Below, in pieces: positions 42,177 through 51,276 of a stretch of DNA of 64,000 nt. Location: assembly GCA_040757355.1 (NCBI GenBank), contig JBFLWY010000011.1, forward strand, positions 9,021-73,020. The letters run 5' to 3'. The DNA comes from DTYU01 sp040757355 (lineage in GTDB: Bacteria > Bacillota > Desulfotomaculia > Desulfotomaculales > Ammonificaceae). Position 1 is the stretch's first letter; each line of letters starts with the position of its first letter. The position numbers and the translations under genes are program-made. The notes under the pieces were generated by a model. The model was not told the DNA's origin. It ran no database searches and saw nothing but the letters and a program-made list of their open reading frames with translations.

Positions 42177-43259
42177 CTAAGATTCCGGCTGGTTGCGGGC
42201 CACATTATATTCTTCAATCAAAGATCTTACAAGTTGTTTAACGGAAACAATTTCTTTTGTTTTGTGAGCGTTTTTGCCTGCGAAAGCAAAGCCGTGTTTC
42301 ATATTGCCTTTCTGGGCATTATACAGGGCCAGGGCGATGCAGTACGGACTTTTCTTATAGTCGCAAGTTATGATGCAATGGTAGGGGCACGTAATCGGTA
42401 TCTTTGTCCCTTTAGCGATGTCTTCGATGAATTGGTTTCGGATTGCTCTGCCAGGCAGGCCCACGGGGCTTTCGATGATTACTATGTCCTCTTCGCTGCA
42501 GTTGACATAAGTCTGCTTAAATGCGGCCGCCGCATCACATTCGTGCGTGGTGACAAACCGGGTGCCCATCTGCACGCCGGCAGCGCCCAGCCTCAAGAAC
42601 TTACAGATGTCTTCGCCTGAGTAAATCCCGCCCGCGGCTATCACCGGAATGGTCTTATGATGGTGGGCTTCGAAAGGTCTAATTGCTTCGATAACGTCCA
42701 CTACGAGCGTCTCCAGTGAATATGCGGGGTCAGCGATTTGTTCCGGCTTAAACCCTAAATGCCCCCCGGCCAGTGGGCCTTCCACAACAATGGCGTCCGG
42801 TAAGTAATGATATTTTTTCTGCCAGTGTCTGGTGATTAAACCGGCTGCTCTACCGGAAGAGACGATGGGGACCAGCTTCGTCTTTTGGTTGCCCTTCAAG
42901 TACTGCGGCAGGTTGAGTGGAAGTCCGGCTCCGGCAAAGATGATATCGATACCTTCCATTATGGAGGTTTTAACCATATCGGCAAAATTTGATAACGCCA
43001 CCATGATATTAACGCCAAGGATTCCCTTGGTCCGTTCCCTTGCCTTACGAATCTCTCTTTGTAAGCCCCTGATGTTGGCCTCCAACCAATCGGAGGATAA
43101 GCGGGGCTCAATCAAGCCGATTGCAGACGAGGCAATAACACCGATTCCGCCTTCGTTTGCCACCGCGGAAGCCAACCCCGAAAGTGAAATCCCGACTCCC
43201 ATGCCGCCTTGAATGATGGGAAGCTTTGCCGTCAGGTTGCCGATACTCAGTTCTTTCAG
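42177..43259 (-). CDS. nitronate monooxygenase family FMN protein, probable CTG start
   Basis: FMN-dependent TIM-barrel enzyme related to nitronate monooxygenase and FabK; in anaerobes of this kind the true substrate is unknown. Motifs: QGGMGVGISLSGLASAVANEGG, VVEGPLAGGHLG, AAGGI and GAAGVQMGTRF. A Cys-rich segment CPYHCIITCDYKKSPYC suggests a metal or cluster site. The family N-terminus (ELSIGNLTAKLPIIQGG) is encoded in frame upstream of the first ATG (43202). It begins at a CTG (43259) directly after an in-frame TAA and nine bases after AGGAG, so CTG is the likely start (360 residues). Confidence 0.85.
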   Translation of the reverse strand: MKELSIGNLTAKLPIIQGGMGVGISLSGLASAVANEGGIGVIASSAIGLIEPRLSSDWLEANIRGLQREIRKARERTKGILGVNIMVALSNFADMVKTSIMEGIDIIFAGAGLPLNLPQYLKGNQKTKLVPIVSSGRAAGLITRHWQKKYHYLPDAIVVEGPLAGGHLGFKPEQIADPAYSLETLVVDVIEAIRPFEAHHHKTIPVIAAGGIYSGEDICKFLRLGAAGVQMGTRFVTTHECDAAAAFKQTYVNCSEEDIVIIESPVGLPGRAIRNQFIEDIAKGTKIPITCPYHCIITCDYKKSPYCIALALYNAQKGNMKHGFAFAGKNAHKTKEIVSVKQLVRSLIEEYNVARNQPES

Positions 43260-43601
43260 TTAGTTATTCTCCTTTTTTTGACGATTTTTAGCGTACATGC
43301 AACAGAGTGATTCTGCTGAACCGACTGCCGGGGGTGCGCTAGTCCCGCCAGTTTCTCTTGCAGTTTGGCTGGTGACCCGGTAGTGGAACAGCAAGATGCA
43401 AGTACTCTCAGTATAAGCTGAGAACCCGCCGAAATCAATACTAACCTCCCAGCGGCTGTGGGCGAGCGCAGACAGGTATTGCTCGAAAGTTCTTTGTATT
43501 TTTCTCCAGGTGAAGCAGGAAAAATACTGCGAGCGACGTATAATTTCCAAGGTACCTTTATTTGACAGGATATTACTGCAGTTCGATGAGGAGGCGGGCC
43601 G
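43260..43601. other. intergenic region between divergent genes
   Basis: About 340 bp. Contains a TCTCAG-TATAAG-CTGAGA hairpin at about 43408 and a TTGACA at about 43563 that could belong to the rightward operon promoter. No gene or known riboswitch recognised. Confidence 0.3.
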
Positions 43602-44672
43602 ATGAGGCGGGAGCGGCCACGGTTGAGCAGGTTTTTCCTCACTCTTATGCTTTCGGCCTTATTACTTGCCGGAGTGGGGGTGGTTTCCTCCAGCGGACCA
43701 GCGGCCCCCGTAGGCAGTGTTGGGAGTGCCGCTGAAACCACGTTATTGTCAAGTACCAACACGCTTGTTCCGGTAACAACTTACGACTTCGACCAGCCCT
43801 CGATTACTTCCCGGATAACCCCAGACATGTTATCGGTTGACCTGCCAGACCTGGTCGTGTGTAGCGTTGTTTGCCAGCGTGGGACGGGCATAGCCTTCAC
43901 GGTGGCCAATATCGGCAGGGGTTCTATTCCGGACAACGCTGAGGGCGCTGCCGACGTTTGGATCAATGGCCGCTACATGGGATTTGTCAATCTCGACCTG
44001 CATCAACACCGTGAACTGCTGAAACCCGGCGGCAGCGCCACCTACCTGGCCCCTTGGATGCCGGAGCAAAACGCTGCTGTGGTCCGCGTTGAAGTGGACT
44101 CCCGGGGATGCTTTGGACACGCCATCGACGAATCAGACGAGGGCAATAACTTCCTCGAGGAGATGGTTGAAAGCTGTGGGCCGGCGCCGCCGACATGCCG
44201 GCTCACCGATAAGGAGCGGGCAGAGTTGATGAGGCAGGTCCCGCCGGCCGGCAACCCGACCGATGTGAAGAAACTGCAGCCGGAGGGTGCTTCCTCCGGG
44301 GCCACCGGGGGTGTTACCGTCCTGGTGGACGGGCGGCCGATTGCAGTACCTGGGGAGCCGGCTGCCTTTATCGACGCGGCCAGCGGTCGTACCATGGTCC
44401 CGGTCCGCTTTGTCAGCCAGGCCCTCGGCGCTGCGGTGGAGTGGGATGCGGCTGTTCGCAAGGTAACGATCCGCCGTGGTAACCAGGTCGTAGAAACCAT
44501 AGTGGGCAGCAGGCAGGCTACGGTAAACGGCAGGGTGGTTGAATTGGATGTAGCCTCGCGCATCGTGCAGAACCGTACCTTCGTCCCGCTGCGCTTTGTC
44601 AGTGCAGCCCTGGGAGACACCGTGGAGTGGAACCAGGCCGCCCGGCGGGTAGAAATAAAGTTCGCCGGTTAA
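43602..44672 (+). CDS. exported CARDB plus copper-amine-oxidase-N-type (stalk) domain protein
   Basis: 356 residues. Basic N-terminus and hydrophobic stretch (RFFLTLMLSALLLAGVGVV) form a signal peptide. A CARDB-like beta-sandwich (LPDLVVCSVVCQRGTGIAFTV ... DESDEGNNF, about residues 85-195) is followed by the two-part stalk domain (VLVDGRPIAVPG, RTMVPVRFVSQALGAAVEWD, TFVPLRFVSAALGDTVEWN). This domain is common on clostridial surface proteins and probably mediates wall or polymer binding. ATG behind GAGGAGG. First gene of a four-gene exported-protein operon. Confidence 0.85.
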   Translation: MRRERPRLSRFFLTLMLSALLLAGVGVVSSSGPAAPVGSVGSAAETTLLSSTNTLVPVTTYDFDQPSITSRITPDMLSVDLPDLVVCSVVCQRGTGIAFTVANIGRGSIPDNAEGAADVWINGRYMGFVNLDLHQHRELLKPGGSATYLAPWMPEQNAAVVRVEVDSRGCFGHAIDESDEGNNFLEEMVESCGPAPPTCRLTDKERAELMRQVPPAGNPTDVKKLQPEGASSGATGGVTVLVDGRPIAVPGEPAAFIDAASGRTMVPVRFVSQALGAAVEWDAAVRKVTIRRGNQVVETIVGSRQATVNGRVVELDVASRIVQNRTFVPLRFVSAALGDTVEWNQAARRVEIKFAG

Positions 44673-44693
44673 TTATTTGGGAGGGGATCGATC

Positions 44694-44948
44694 GTGAAGG
44701 AATCAAAACGCACTACCGGGCCGGTAACGGAACGGCCAACCACGCCGGTGCGAGAGAGGGGTGGCAGGGGGCCCGCACTACTGACGCGTCGTGCGTTTCT
44801 GCGGATAGCGGGGGTCGCTGCCGCCGGCTTAGCATTCGGTGGGATAGTTGCGATAAGCAATGAAAGAGACGCCTCCAGACCCGCCTGGGAGGCTCGAAGC
44901 GACATGGAGCTCCCGGCCGGGGTACAGCCCGAAGGGAGGGCGTACTAA
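44694..44948 (+). CDS. short Tat-signal protein
   Basis: 84 residues. LTRRAFLRIAGVAAAGLAFGG is a twin-arginine signal with its hydrophobic core, preceded by a long polar region. After it only about 35 residues remain, so the mature product would be a small secreted or membrane-anchored peptide. GTG behind GGGAGGGG. Its stop overlaps the next ATG by 1 bp (TAATG), implying coupled expression with the phospholipase-like protein; the pairing may help export that protein, which has no obvious signal of its own. Confidence 0.7.
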   Translation: MKESKRTTGPVTERPTTPVRERGGRGPALLTRRAFLRIAGVAAAGLAFGGIVAISNERDASRPAWEARSDMELPAGVQPEGRAY

Positions 44949-46582
44949 TGCCGGAAGCCGGCACACATATGATTTGCCTTGATCGGGGGGTAGCCCTGCT
45001 GCCCGGCGGCGACCGGCTGCGGGCGGCGGTAGCCGCAGAGCCGGCCTACGCCTACCTGGGTTCCTCCGGGCCCGACCTGTTTTACTGGACGTACGGCGCT
45101 TGGTACTATAAACTGGCCAGCAAGATTATTGAGCTAATCGAGTTCTTTGACGAAGCGGTCGCGCCCATTCGCGAGGAACTGAAGCCAATCGAGGACGCGG
45201 TGAATGAGATGGAAGAGACCCTAACCGAGACGGTGCCCGGACTGTACGAGACGCTCCAGCGGCTCAAGGCGGCCGCCGAGACCGCCTCTGCCGCCGTCAA
45301 AGGCGCCCTTCTCCTCGGTGTTTTGGAGGTCTACAATCTTTTCTGTCTTATTAAGCCGTACATTCAGGACGATAAACCGGAATCCACCTGGTGGTGGGGC
45401 GATCTGATGCATTACCGCAAGACCGGCGAACTGGCGATGAACCTGCTCGCCGGCGCTCTTGAACGCAACGACGACCGCTTCCTGGCCTATGCCGCCGGGT
45501 ACATTAGCCATGTAGCCGCCGACACCACCGGTCACCCGTTCGTCAACAAGCTGGTTGGCGGTCCCTACCGCACCCAGTTCATCCGGCACCACATCATCGA
45601 GAACCACATTGAGACCTGGGTGTGGGCCAAGTATAACTCAGGAGCCGACATCAGCACCTCCCGCCTCGATCAAAAGATCGACTTGGGTTATGACCTGCCG
45701 GGCGGATTTGTAGACTTTGTCACGGGCGTTATCAAGAATACTTATGCGGGTTGCGCCGTACCGGACCACAACCCTGATGTGCAGGAAGCGTACAACATTT
45801 ATAAGCTGCTGCTTAAGCGGCAGACATCGGGCAGCTTCACGATCCCCGAGCCCAAGCGGCCGAGTCTGAACTTCCCGCCGCCACCAGAACCCCCCGACAT
45901 TTCCAACCCATTCAGCGGCGGGGGCGGAGGCGGCTGGGACTTCTCGTGGGATGCCTTCGTCGACTTTCTGAAAAACATCTTCGATGCTGCCGGAGAATTG
46001 CTTGATTACCTGGTTGATTTGGCCGAGTTCGCCCTGAAGGTACTGGACTCGCTGGCCACATATCCGTTGCGTTGGCTTCTTTACCTGATCCAACTCTTGC
46101 TCTGGCAGCTTTTTCAGACCGTACGCGACGGCCTGGTCGCTGCCGGCGTCGCGTTTCCCGCGCCCGGCGAGGAACGCGAGGATTTCATCCACATCACCAA
46201 GCCGGACGACCCCCTTTACCCCCACAGGCTTGTGACGGGGATATGCGGGTGGTTCCCGGACGACTCGCCGCTCGACTACCCGTCGACACCGCAGGACAGA
46301 GAGGGTGGAATTGCAACGACTCATGTTCCTCCGCCGGCCACCTACCTGGCGGCACCTTACAAAAACGCCTACCCGGACCATTTCATCGAGGGTGCCGGCG
46401 AACCGGCGCCCCCCGCGTGGTGGGGGAGCGCTACGCACCTGTTCCGGCGATTCCTTGTCACCGGCGACATCCCCAACTTCAATCTCGACGGCGATCCGGC
46501 TTACGGTTCGCTATGCTGGCGGGTGAGTTCCGGCAAACTGAGGGACGGTATCGGTTACACCCGGATCTACGTAGCCTGTTGA
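44948..46582 (+). CDS. zinc-dependent phospholipase C-like protein
   Basis: 544 residues. The S1/P1-nuclease/PLC-like fold is indicated by THMICLDRGVALLP, AYLGSSGPDLFYW, YAAGYISHVAADTTGHPFVN and RHHIIENHIETWVW, which supply the His/Asp zinc ligands. A Pro/Gly-rich linker (FPPPPEPPD ... SGGGGGGW, about residues 310-335) leads to an amphipathic helical region and a C-terminal domain. No typical signal peptide; the preceding Tat protein overlaps its start. Likely acts on lipids or phosphoesters outside or at the membrane. Confidence 0.75.
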   Translation: MPEAGTHMICLDRGVALLPGGDRLRAAVAAEPAYAYLGSSGPDLFYWTYGAWYYKLASKIIELIEFFDEAVAPIREELKPIEDAVNEMEETLTETVPGLYETLQRLKAAAETASAAVKGALLLGVLEVYNLFCLIKPYIQDDKPESTWWWGDLMHYRKTGELAMNLLAGALERNDDRFLAYAAGYISHVAADTTGHPFVNKLVGGPYRTQFIRHHIIENHIETWVWAKYNSGADISTSRLDQKIDLGYDLPGGFVDFVTGVIKNTYAGCAVPDHNPDVQEAYNIYKLLLKRQTSGSFTIPEPKRPSLNFPPPPEPPDISNPFSGGGGGGWDFSWDAFVDFLKNIFDAAGELLDYLVDLAEFALKVLDSLATYPLRWLLYLIQLLLWQLFQTVRDGLVAAGVAFPAPGEEREDFIHITKPDDPLYPHRLVTGICGWFPDDSPLDYPSTPQDREGGIATTHVPPPATYLAAPYKNAYPDHFIEGAGEPAPPAWWGSATHLFRRFLVTGDIPNFNLDGDPAYGSLCWRVSSGKLRDGIGYTRIYVAC

Positions 46583-46607
46583 ACGCGCAGCTAAGGGGGG
46601 AGCGACT

Positions 46608-47396
46608 ATGCCGTATCTGAGTAATCAGACCGTATACACGACTAACTGCAATATTCGCCATGCACCATACCTGACGGTGGAAGAGGTGGCGTTTGCGGTT
46701 TGCGGCCGTATCCAGGCATTTCCCGCCCAGGGGGAGAACAACACCGTCCGAATGACGGTGCGCAACCGCGGGCAGGCTACCTGCTACGGTGCGCTCGTCA
46801 GGTTTTACCGCTGCCCCACAGGGGCGGATGGCCAACCTGACGCTTCCGCGCCCACACTGCTCGGTTGGACTATCACTAAACGCATCAAGCCCGGAAAGAC
46901 AGAGACCGCGAACTGCCCCGTACCTCTAACCATGCCATCAAGTGGTACCGGCCTAACCGGCTGGCTTGTGGTTGTCGTTAGCGACCCTATAACAGACCCT
47001 GCAGGCCTGGCCGGCACCAGCAGCCGCCAGACGGCTGTTTATCCGCTCGGAATAGCACCCTTTATCGGCACCTGGACCGGTTACGTCGACCGAGAGGCGG
47101 ACGTCCTGGGGCCGGGCCGGTTCATGGCCCGTTTCGAGATTTCCGATGGTCCGGGGTGCGGCGACCTGCTGGTGAAGACGTACCTGCAGGTTTCCGGCGG
47201 CCTGCCTGCGGAACCACAGTATACTAACATCGTCCTCTGGTGTCACACCCTGACCTTTCAGGTGACTGAGCCCTGGCGCGTTAGCGACTATTCCCTCAGC
47301 CTGGCGGATCCTGACAAGCTCGCTGTGCACATCGCCGACCATTTCAACGATGGTAGGGGCGAGTCGCGCCTTACGGGTCTCCTGGCGCGTGCTTAA
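46608..47396 (+). CDS. hypothetical beta-rich protein (CARDB-like)
   Basis: 262 residues without a signal peptide. Residues about 40-130 resemble a CARDB or invasin-type sandwich (NNTVRMTVRNRGQATCYGALVRFYRCPTG, RIKPGKTETANCPV); a second beta-rich half follows. ATG behind AAGGGGGGAG, 25 bp after the phospholipase-like gene, with the operon terminator about 100 bp downstream. Probably an accessory or substrate-binding partner; unknown. Confidence 0.65.
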   Translation: MPYLSNQTVYTTNCNIRHAPYLTVEEVAFAVCGRIQAFPAQGENNTVRMTVRNRGQATCYGALVRFYRCPTGADGQPDASAPTLLGWTITKRIKPGKTETANCPVPLTMPSSGTGLTGWLVVVVSDPITDPAGLAGTSSRQTAVYPLGIAPFIGTWTGYVDREADVLGPGRFMARFEISDGPGCGDLLVKTYLQVSGGLPAEPQYTNIVLWCHTLTFQVTEPWRVSDYSLSLADPDKLAVHIADHFNDGRGESRLTGLLARA

Positions 47397-47496
47397 GTAA
47401 TCTTGACGGGCGTCCCTAATAGGACTTCTGGGTGGATCCCCTATGACTGAGACAATGCTCCTTTTCAACCCCAATAACAACTGATTCGTGTAGTTT

Positions 47497-47525
47497 GCCA
47501 CCTTGAAAAGGGTGGCTTTCTTAGT
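47497..47525 (+). terminator. intrinsic terminator of the exported-protein operon
   Basis: GCCACC and GGTGGC around a short A-rich loop, then TTTCTTAGTTT. Confidence 0.65.
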
Positions 47526-47630
47526 TTCCCCTCATATTTATTTCGGTTATTTTGAAGGTAATAAGGCAATAATAAAAAATGGATCGGTTGCCATAAAGAA
47601 CCGGTGCGAGGGTAGAAAGGAGGCTGGTCG

Positions 47631-47756
47631 GTGGCACTGATACTATGGATAAACCAACACCCTGTAGCAACAGCGATCATTGCTTTTGCGATTAATTTTT
47701 GCGTTGGGTTTTTACTCGTTCTTTTCAGTCCGTCGAAGAAGGAGAGGACTTCTTGA
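47631..47756 (+). CDS. 41-residue membrane microprotein
   Basis: GTG start at 47631 behind GAAAGGAGG. A hydrophobic helix (VATAIIAFAINFCVGFLLVLF) is followed by a basic tail SPSKKERTS, giving a single-span peptide with positive-inside end. No family recognised. Confidence 0.5.
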   Translation: MALILWINQHPVATAIIAFAINFCVGFLLVLFSPSKKERTS

Positions 47757-48300
47757 TGTTTCTGAGCCGGCCTTGACACAGCCTTAGCGGGCCAGGCTGC
47801 GGCAAGGGATTACGGGTACAGTTTAGTGTGCAATTTTTACAGGAATAAACCAAAGATGTGAGGAGATAATAGTAACAGCTTGAGAGGTTGTAATTAAGCA
47901 GCCTCATAAAAGCCAAAAGGCCGGGGATTGTATCCTCGGCCTGATACCTTAGTCCGCTCCTGCCCCGACATATCAGTATCCCGTACCTTCCAAAAGATGC
48001 CCCCGGCGGACCTCATCAACTGAACCCGGCAGGTTACTATCCAGGCAAAACAATGCCAGCATGCGCCGAAAGGTTTATTTTGAAACTTGGAACTCGGGCC
48101 CCGCTTATAAGATTTCCCTCTCATAAATTACATACATTGTTTCATACGCGGTTTTGTGGTTTTCAGTCACATAACCGAGCTTTTTGGACACGCTTTTGAG
48201 CCTTTTAGACATTATCGGTAGACAACCCCCCGGTTTGTCGGTATAACATCAATAAATATTAGTACGATCTTGCGTACCACAATGCCGCCAAATAGGCGAG
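47757..48300. other. intergenic region with a minus-strand terminator-like hairpin
   Basis: About 540 bp. On the minus strand GGCCGAGGA-TACAA-TCCCCGGCC is followed by TTTTGGCTTTT (about 47945 down to 47905), which could end an unannotated leftward transcript of about 200 nt. No supported gene on either strand. Confidence 0.35.
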
Positions 48301-48309
48301 GTGAGTGAT

Positions 48310-49122
48310 TTGAACGGGCTCGCCGAGACGGAATTTCATGCGCGCATTGAGTATGAGCGGCGCTTCGCCAGTAACACGATTAAAAGGAGTGACGCGGCAC
48401 AACGGCCGGATTTAACCCGTTTGACATTGGCCGCCAACGGGTGGGGAAGAGCGGGCATGTACAGCGCCCACCTGGGACGGTTTAAAGAAGCCGGGGATGC
48501 TTTTCTGCTATCAGCGGTGTATCGTTTGCAACAGTGTGCAGTCGCGGATGCGGACATCGTCTACCCCTTTGAAATGGTCCAAATGATGGAGATGGCGGTT
48601 CTATCCGGTGACAGCGGGGTTGCAGTTAAAGCGGCCGAAGAATCATTATCCGCACAATACACATTAGAAGCCAGGCTAAAAAAGGCTTATTTCGATGCCC
48701 TGCGGATGTTGGTGTTGGGTAAAGCGGAAGCGGCGCGTGTTGCCGCTGACGAGCTCAGAGCAATTCCGGGGCATGAAGCCGTACGGGCCAAGTGTTACCC
48801 CGGCTTGGGTGAGGCGGTGGCTGCGATCATTGATCGTGATAATGCAGCATTCCGAGACGCACTGGAGACTATTCTGGAAAGACATCTGCGCTGTACGCGG
48901 GGTTCTCTGCGAGGGACTCCCGAAGCACTTTTTTCCAGGCCGGCAACCTGTTTAGCAATTCTCGGGCACAGGATGGGCCTCAAAGTTAGGGTGGATGAGC
49001 GGTTTCACACCGTTCGCATCCTGTTTAATACGGTCTCTCTGAAAGAGTGGCGGGGACAACCTGTATACCATCAATACTTTGAAACCGTTGCGGACCTGCT
49101 TCCCATGTCGTTCGTCAAGTAG
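48310..49122 (+). CDS. hypothetical protein, weakly Imm49-like
   Basis: About 270 residues, helical, repeat-like (FKEAGDAFLLSAVY, VAVKAAEESLSAQY, AARVAADELRA, FRDALETILERH). The C-terminal part (SRPATCLAILGHRMGLKVRVD) recalls polymorphic-toxin immunity proteins of the Imm49 group, but the match is by eye and weak. No toxin gene is adjacent. TTG 48310 is spaced well from AGGTGAG; GTG 48301 is an alternative. Confidence 0.6.
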   Translation: MNGLAETEFHARIEYERRFASNTIKRSDAAQRPDLTRLTLAANGWGRAGMYSAHLGRFKEAGDAFLLSAVYRLQQCAVADADIVYPFEMVQMMEMAVLSGDSGVAVKAAEESLSAQYTLEARLKKAYFDALRMLVLGKAEAARVAADELRAIPGHEAVRAKCYPGLGEAVAAIIDRDNAAFRDALETILERHLRCTRGSLRGTPEALFSRPATCLAILGHRMGLKVRVDERFHTVRILFNTVSLKEWRGQPVYHQYFETVADLLPMSFVK

Positions 49123-49259
49123 CGGAACGGGGACCGCTCCGAAAACATTAGGAAAGTACCCCTCCCCGGCCGCGCCGTTGACGGTTTCCCTGGAGTTGTC
49201 CAAACTTAACGGTCTTACGTAAAGTTCTGGTGCATTAATCGCCAAAAGAATCCCGTTCC

Positions 49260-49595
49260 CTAATAATGCATGGGTATAAACCAGGCCTTGGCCGTTTGAA
49301 ACTCGCCGCTCTTCAACTTCTTGGTTTCAACCATTTCCACCATCTCTGCCCCGATACCCAACAGCTTCAGCGTTGCATGGCACAGCTCAGCTATACCGCA
49401 TTGGTTTCTTTCCATCACTTCGAGCAGTTGCGGCAAAATTTGCTTTTCGAAGGCATCATTGTATTCCCGCCAGGCATTTTCCCGGTCCTCTTCCGGGACG
49501 TTTTCAGTCACGCCAAGGTAAGCCTGTACACTGCCCTGGATTACCATAAAAAGCTGGTGGACAAATTGCTGTGTGAGCTCCTTCATCGCTTGCAT
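49260..49595 (-). CDS. hypothetical 111-residue helical protein
   Basis: ATG at 49595 behind GGGAGGTG; a longer frame to 49730 lacks a ribosome site. Almost entirely helical and acidic (ELTQQFVHQLFMVIQGSVQAYLG, EEDRENAWREYNDAFEKQILPQLLEVMERN). No domain recognised. Stands alone between unrelated genes on the other strand. Confidence 0.65.
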   Translation of the reverse strand: MQAMKELTQQFVHQLFMVIQGSVQAYLGVTENVPEEDRENAWREYNDAFEKQILPQLLEVMERNQCGIAELCHATLKLLGIGAEMVEMVETKKLKSGEFQTAKAWFIPMHY

Positions 49596-49865
49596 TCCCA
49601 ACACCTCCCTTATCGTATAGTTGCACCTTCCCAACCCCCTAAAGACTTCTGCTGCTTTTCTTATTTCTATTCTAGTCATCGACTTAATGTGTAATATTCT
49701 TGACACAAATACTGTTTCTAATTGGTTCATTCCTTCAACTGGTAACTGATTTCGTGCAAGTGGTCAAATCAGGTGTCGCCGGGGTACAATTAGAGTGTCC
49801 CGCTGTCTTTCAATTACTTGCGGACATAAACACGGCCTGCGGCCATCTTTTCGGGAGTTGAGAGC

Positions 49866-50567
49866 ATGACGTTGCTTTCACCGCGTCTAACGGTGGTAGC
49901 TGACATAATTCCTGTTTCGGGTTGCGTTGCCGATATTGGGTCGGACCACGGGCTCTTATCCGTGTATTTGATTCAGAAAAAAATCGCGCAAAAGGTGATA
50001 GCGGTTGAAAAGGCTGCCGGACCGGCCGCCGCAACGCGCCGGGCTGTTGCCGCCGCAGGTTTGACAGGCCGCATCGAGGTACGGTCCGGCGAGGGCTTAT
50101 CTCCACTGGCGGAGGGCGAGGTGGAAGTCATTGTGATCGCGGGAATGGGCGGCGAGACCATCGCGGGCATCCTGGCGGCCGGGACCTCGGTTGCGCGCGC
50201 CGCCAGGCTGGTCGTCGCGCAGCCGATGAACAGGGTCGCATTTCTCCGGCGTTGGCTTACGCAGAACGGGTGGCGTATCCATGAAGAAGGGCTTGCAAAG
50301 GAAAGAACGCGCGTCTACCAGGTGATAGCTGCGGTACCGGGAACCGGCCGGGAATTGAACTGGATGGAGGAAGAACTCGGACCGCGTCTTTTGGCCTCTT
50401 CCCACCCGCTCTTGAAGGAACTCGCGGCGAGGCTTTTACAGTATTATGAGCGAAAAGCGGCGGGGTTGTCCCGTGCTTCCCGGACGGTTCAATCGGGGGC
50501 CGGTGATTTGGCGGAACTGGGGCGGCGCTGCGAGCAGTTACGCGCATACCTGAAGGATGAAGGATGA
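49866..50567 (+). CDS. trmK: tRNA (adenine22-N1)-methyltransferase
   Basis: SAM-dependent enzyme that methylates A22 of tRNAs. 233 residues with the SAM loop DIGSDHGLLSVYL, the acidic motif AVEKAAGPA and the family motif VIAGMGGETI; a C-terminal coiled coil follows. In related Firmicutes trmK follows rpoD closely; here the tRNA-Val element and other genes separate them by 23 kb. ATG start at 49866 (ribosome site GGGAG). Confidence 0.93.
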   Translation: MTLLSPRLTVVADIIPVSGCVADIGSDHGLLSVYLIQKKIAQKVIAVEKAAGPAAATRRAVAAAGLTGRIEVRSGEGLSPLAEGEVEVIVIAGMGGETIAGILAAGTSVARAARLVVAQPMNRVAFLRRWLTQNGWRIHEEGLAKERTRVYQVIAAVPGTGRELNWMEEELGPRLLASSHPLLKELAARLLQYYERKAAGLSRASRTVQSGAGDLAELGRRCEQLRAYLKDEG

Positions 50568-50588
50568 AGGTCGTCGGGGTGCGCCGGG

Positions 50589-50617
50589 TTGTGTTTGGGA
50601 AATGCCCGTGCTATACT
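50589..50617 (+). promoter_or_regulatory. rnpB promoter
   Basis: TTGTGT (50589-50594) and TATACT (50612-50617), 17-bp spacer; start expected near 50624, the first base of the P1 helix. Confidence 0.6.
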
Positions 50618-50623
50618 AGAAAT

Positions 50624-51091
50624 GGTGAGTAAATCGGGTGGTCGCGGGTACAAGCGCCCAGCACTCAGGAAACTGAGTGCTGGGTGGTACCCGAGGAAAG
50701 TCCGAACTCCGCAGGGCAGGGTGCTGGGTAACACCCAGCGGGGGCGACCCCAGGGAAAGTGCCACAGAAATGTAGACCACCCGACACTCAACTCAGAGAG
50801 ACGATCCCTCTAGTCTCCAACATGGAAGTTTTCCTTCTCACTTCCACGACTGTGGTAAGTGCTACCGTTCCTCTCAGTTGAGTGTCGGGTAAGGGTGCAA
50901 CGGTGCGGTAAGAGCGCACCAGCGGCCGGGCGACCGGCCGGCTAGGCAAACCCCACCCGGAGCAAGACCGCATAGGGGGACGATAAAGTGGCCCGCTTTG
51001 TCCCCGGGTAGGTCGCTTGAGGCGCCAGGGCAACCGGCGTCCCAGAGAAATGATCACCCACGACAGAACTCGGCTTACAGGTTTACTCACC
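50624..51091 (+). ncRNA. rnpB: RNase P RNA, class A, with extended P12
   Basis: Catalytic RNA that trims tRNA 5' ends. P1 is closed by GGTGAGTAAATC and GGTTTACTCACC. Conserved core blocks: GAGGAAAGTCCGAACTCC near the 5' end, AGGGTGCAACGGTGCGGTAAGAG, GGAGCAAGACC and the 3' GACAGAACTCGGCTTACAG. P3 is CCAGCACTCAG-GAAA-CTGAGTGCTGG. The roughly 120-nt arm at about 50777-50890, closed by a 14-bp stem (CCCGACACTCAACT with its complement), corresponds to P12 and makes the RNA about 468 nt, longer than usual. Confidence 0.95.
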
Positions 51092-51094
51092 CGC

Positions 51095-51135
51095 GCCAAA
51101 TCGCGCTCAAGAGTGCGGTTTGGCTTTTGTTTTTG
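51095..51135 (+). terminator. intrinsic terminator of rnpB
   Basis: GCCAAATCGCGCTC pairs over 14 bp with GAGTGCGGTTTGGC, followed by TTTTGTTTTT. Confidence 0.8.
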
Positions 51136-51276
51136 CCCCTTCGGAAAAGGGTTGCAGCGGAGTTTGCACCTCAAGGAATGCACAGGAGTTACATTATCGT
51201 CCTGGGACATTCTTCAGGCTATTATACAAGCTCCCTTTCAGGCCGAAGTCGAGTGTCCGGGGGCAGGCGAGATTTT

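Noticed and set aside
48301..49122. Toxin-immunity locus
   Set aside because: The Imm49 resemblance is weak and no polymorphic toxin gene lies nearby.
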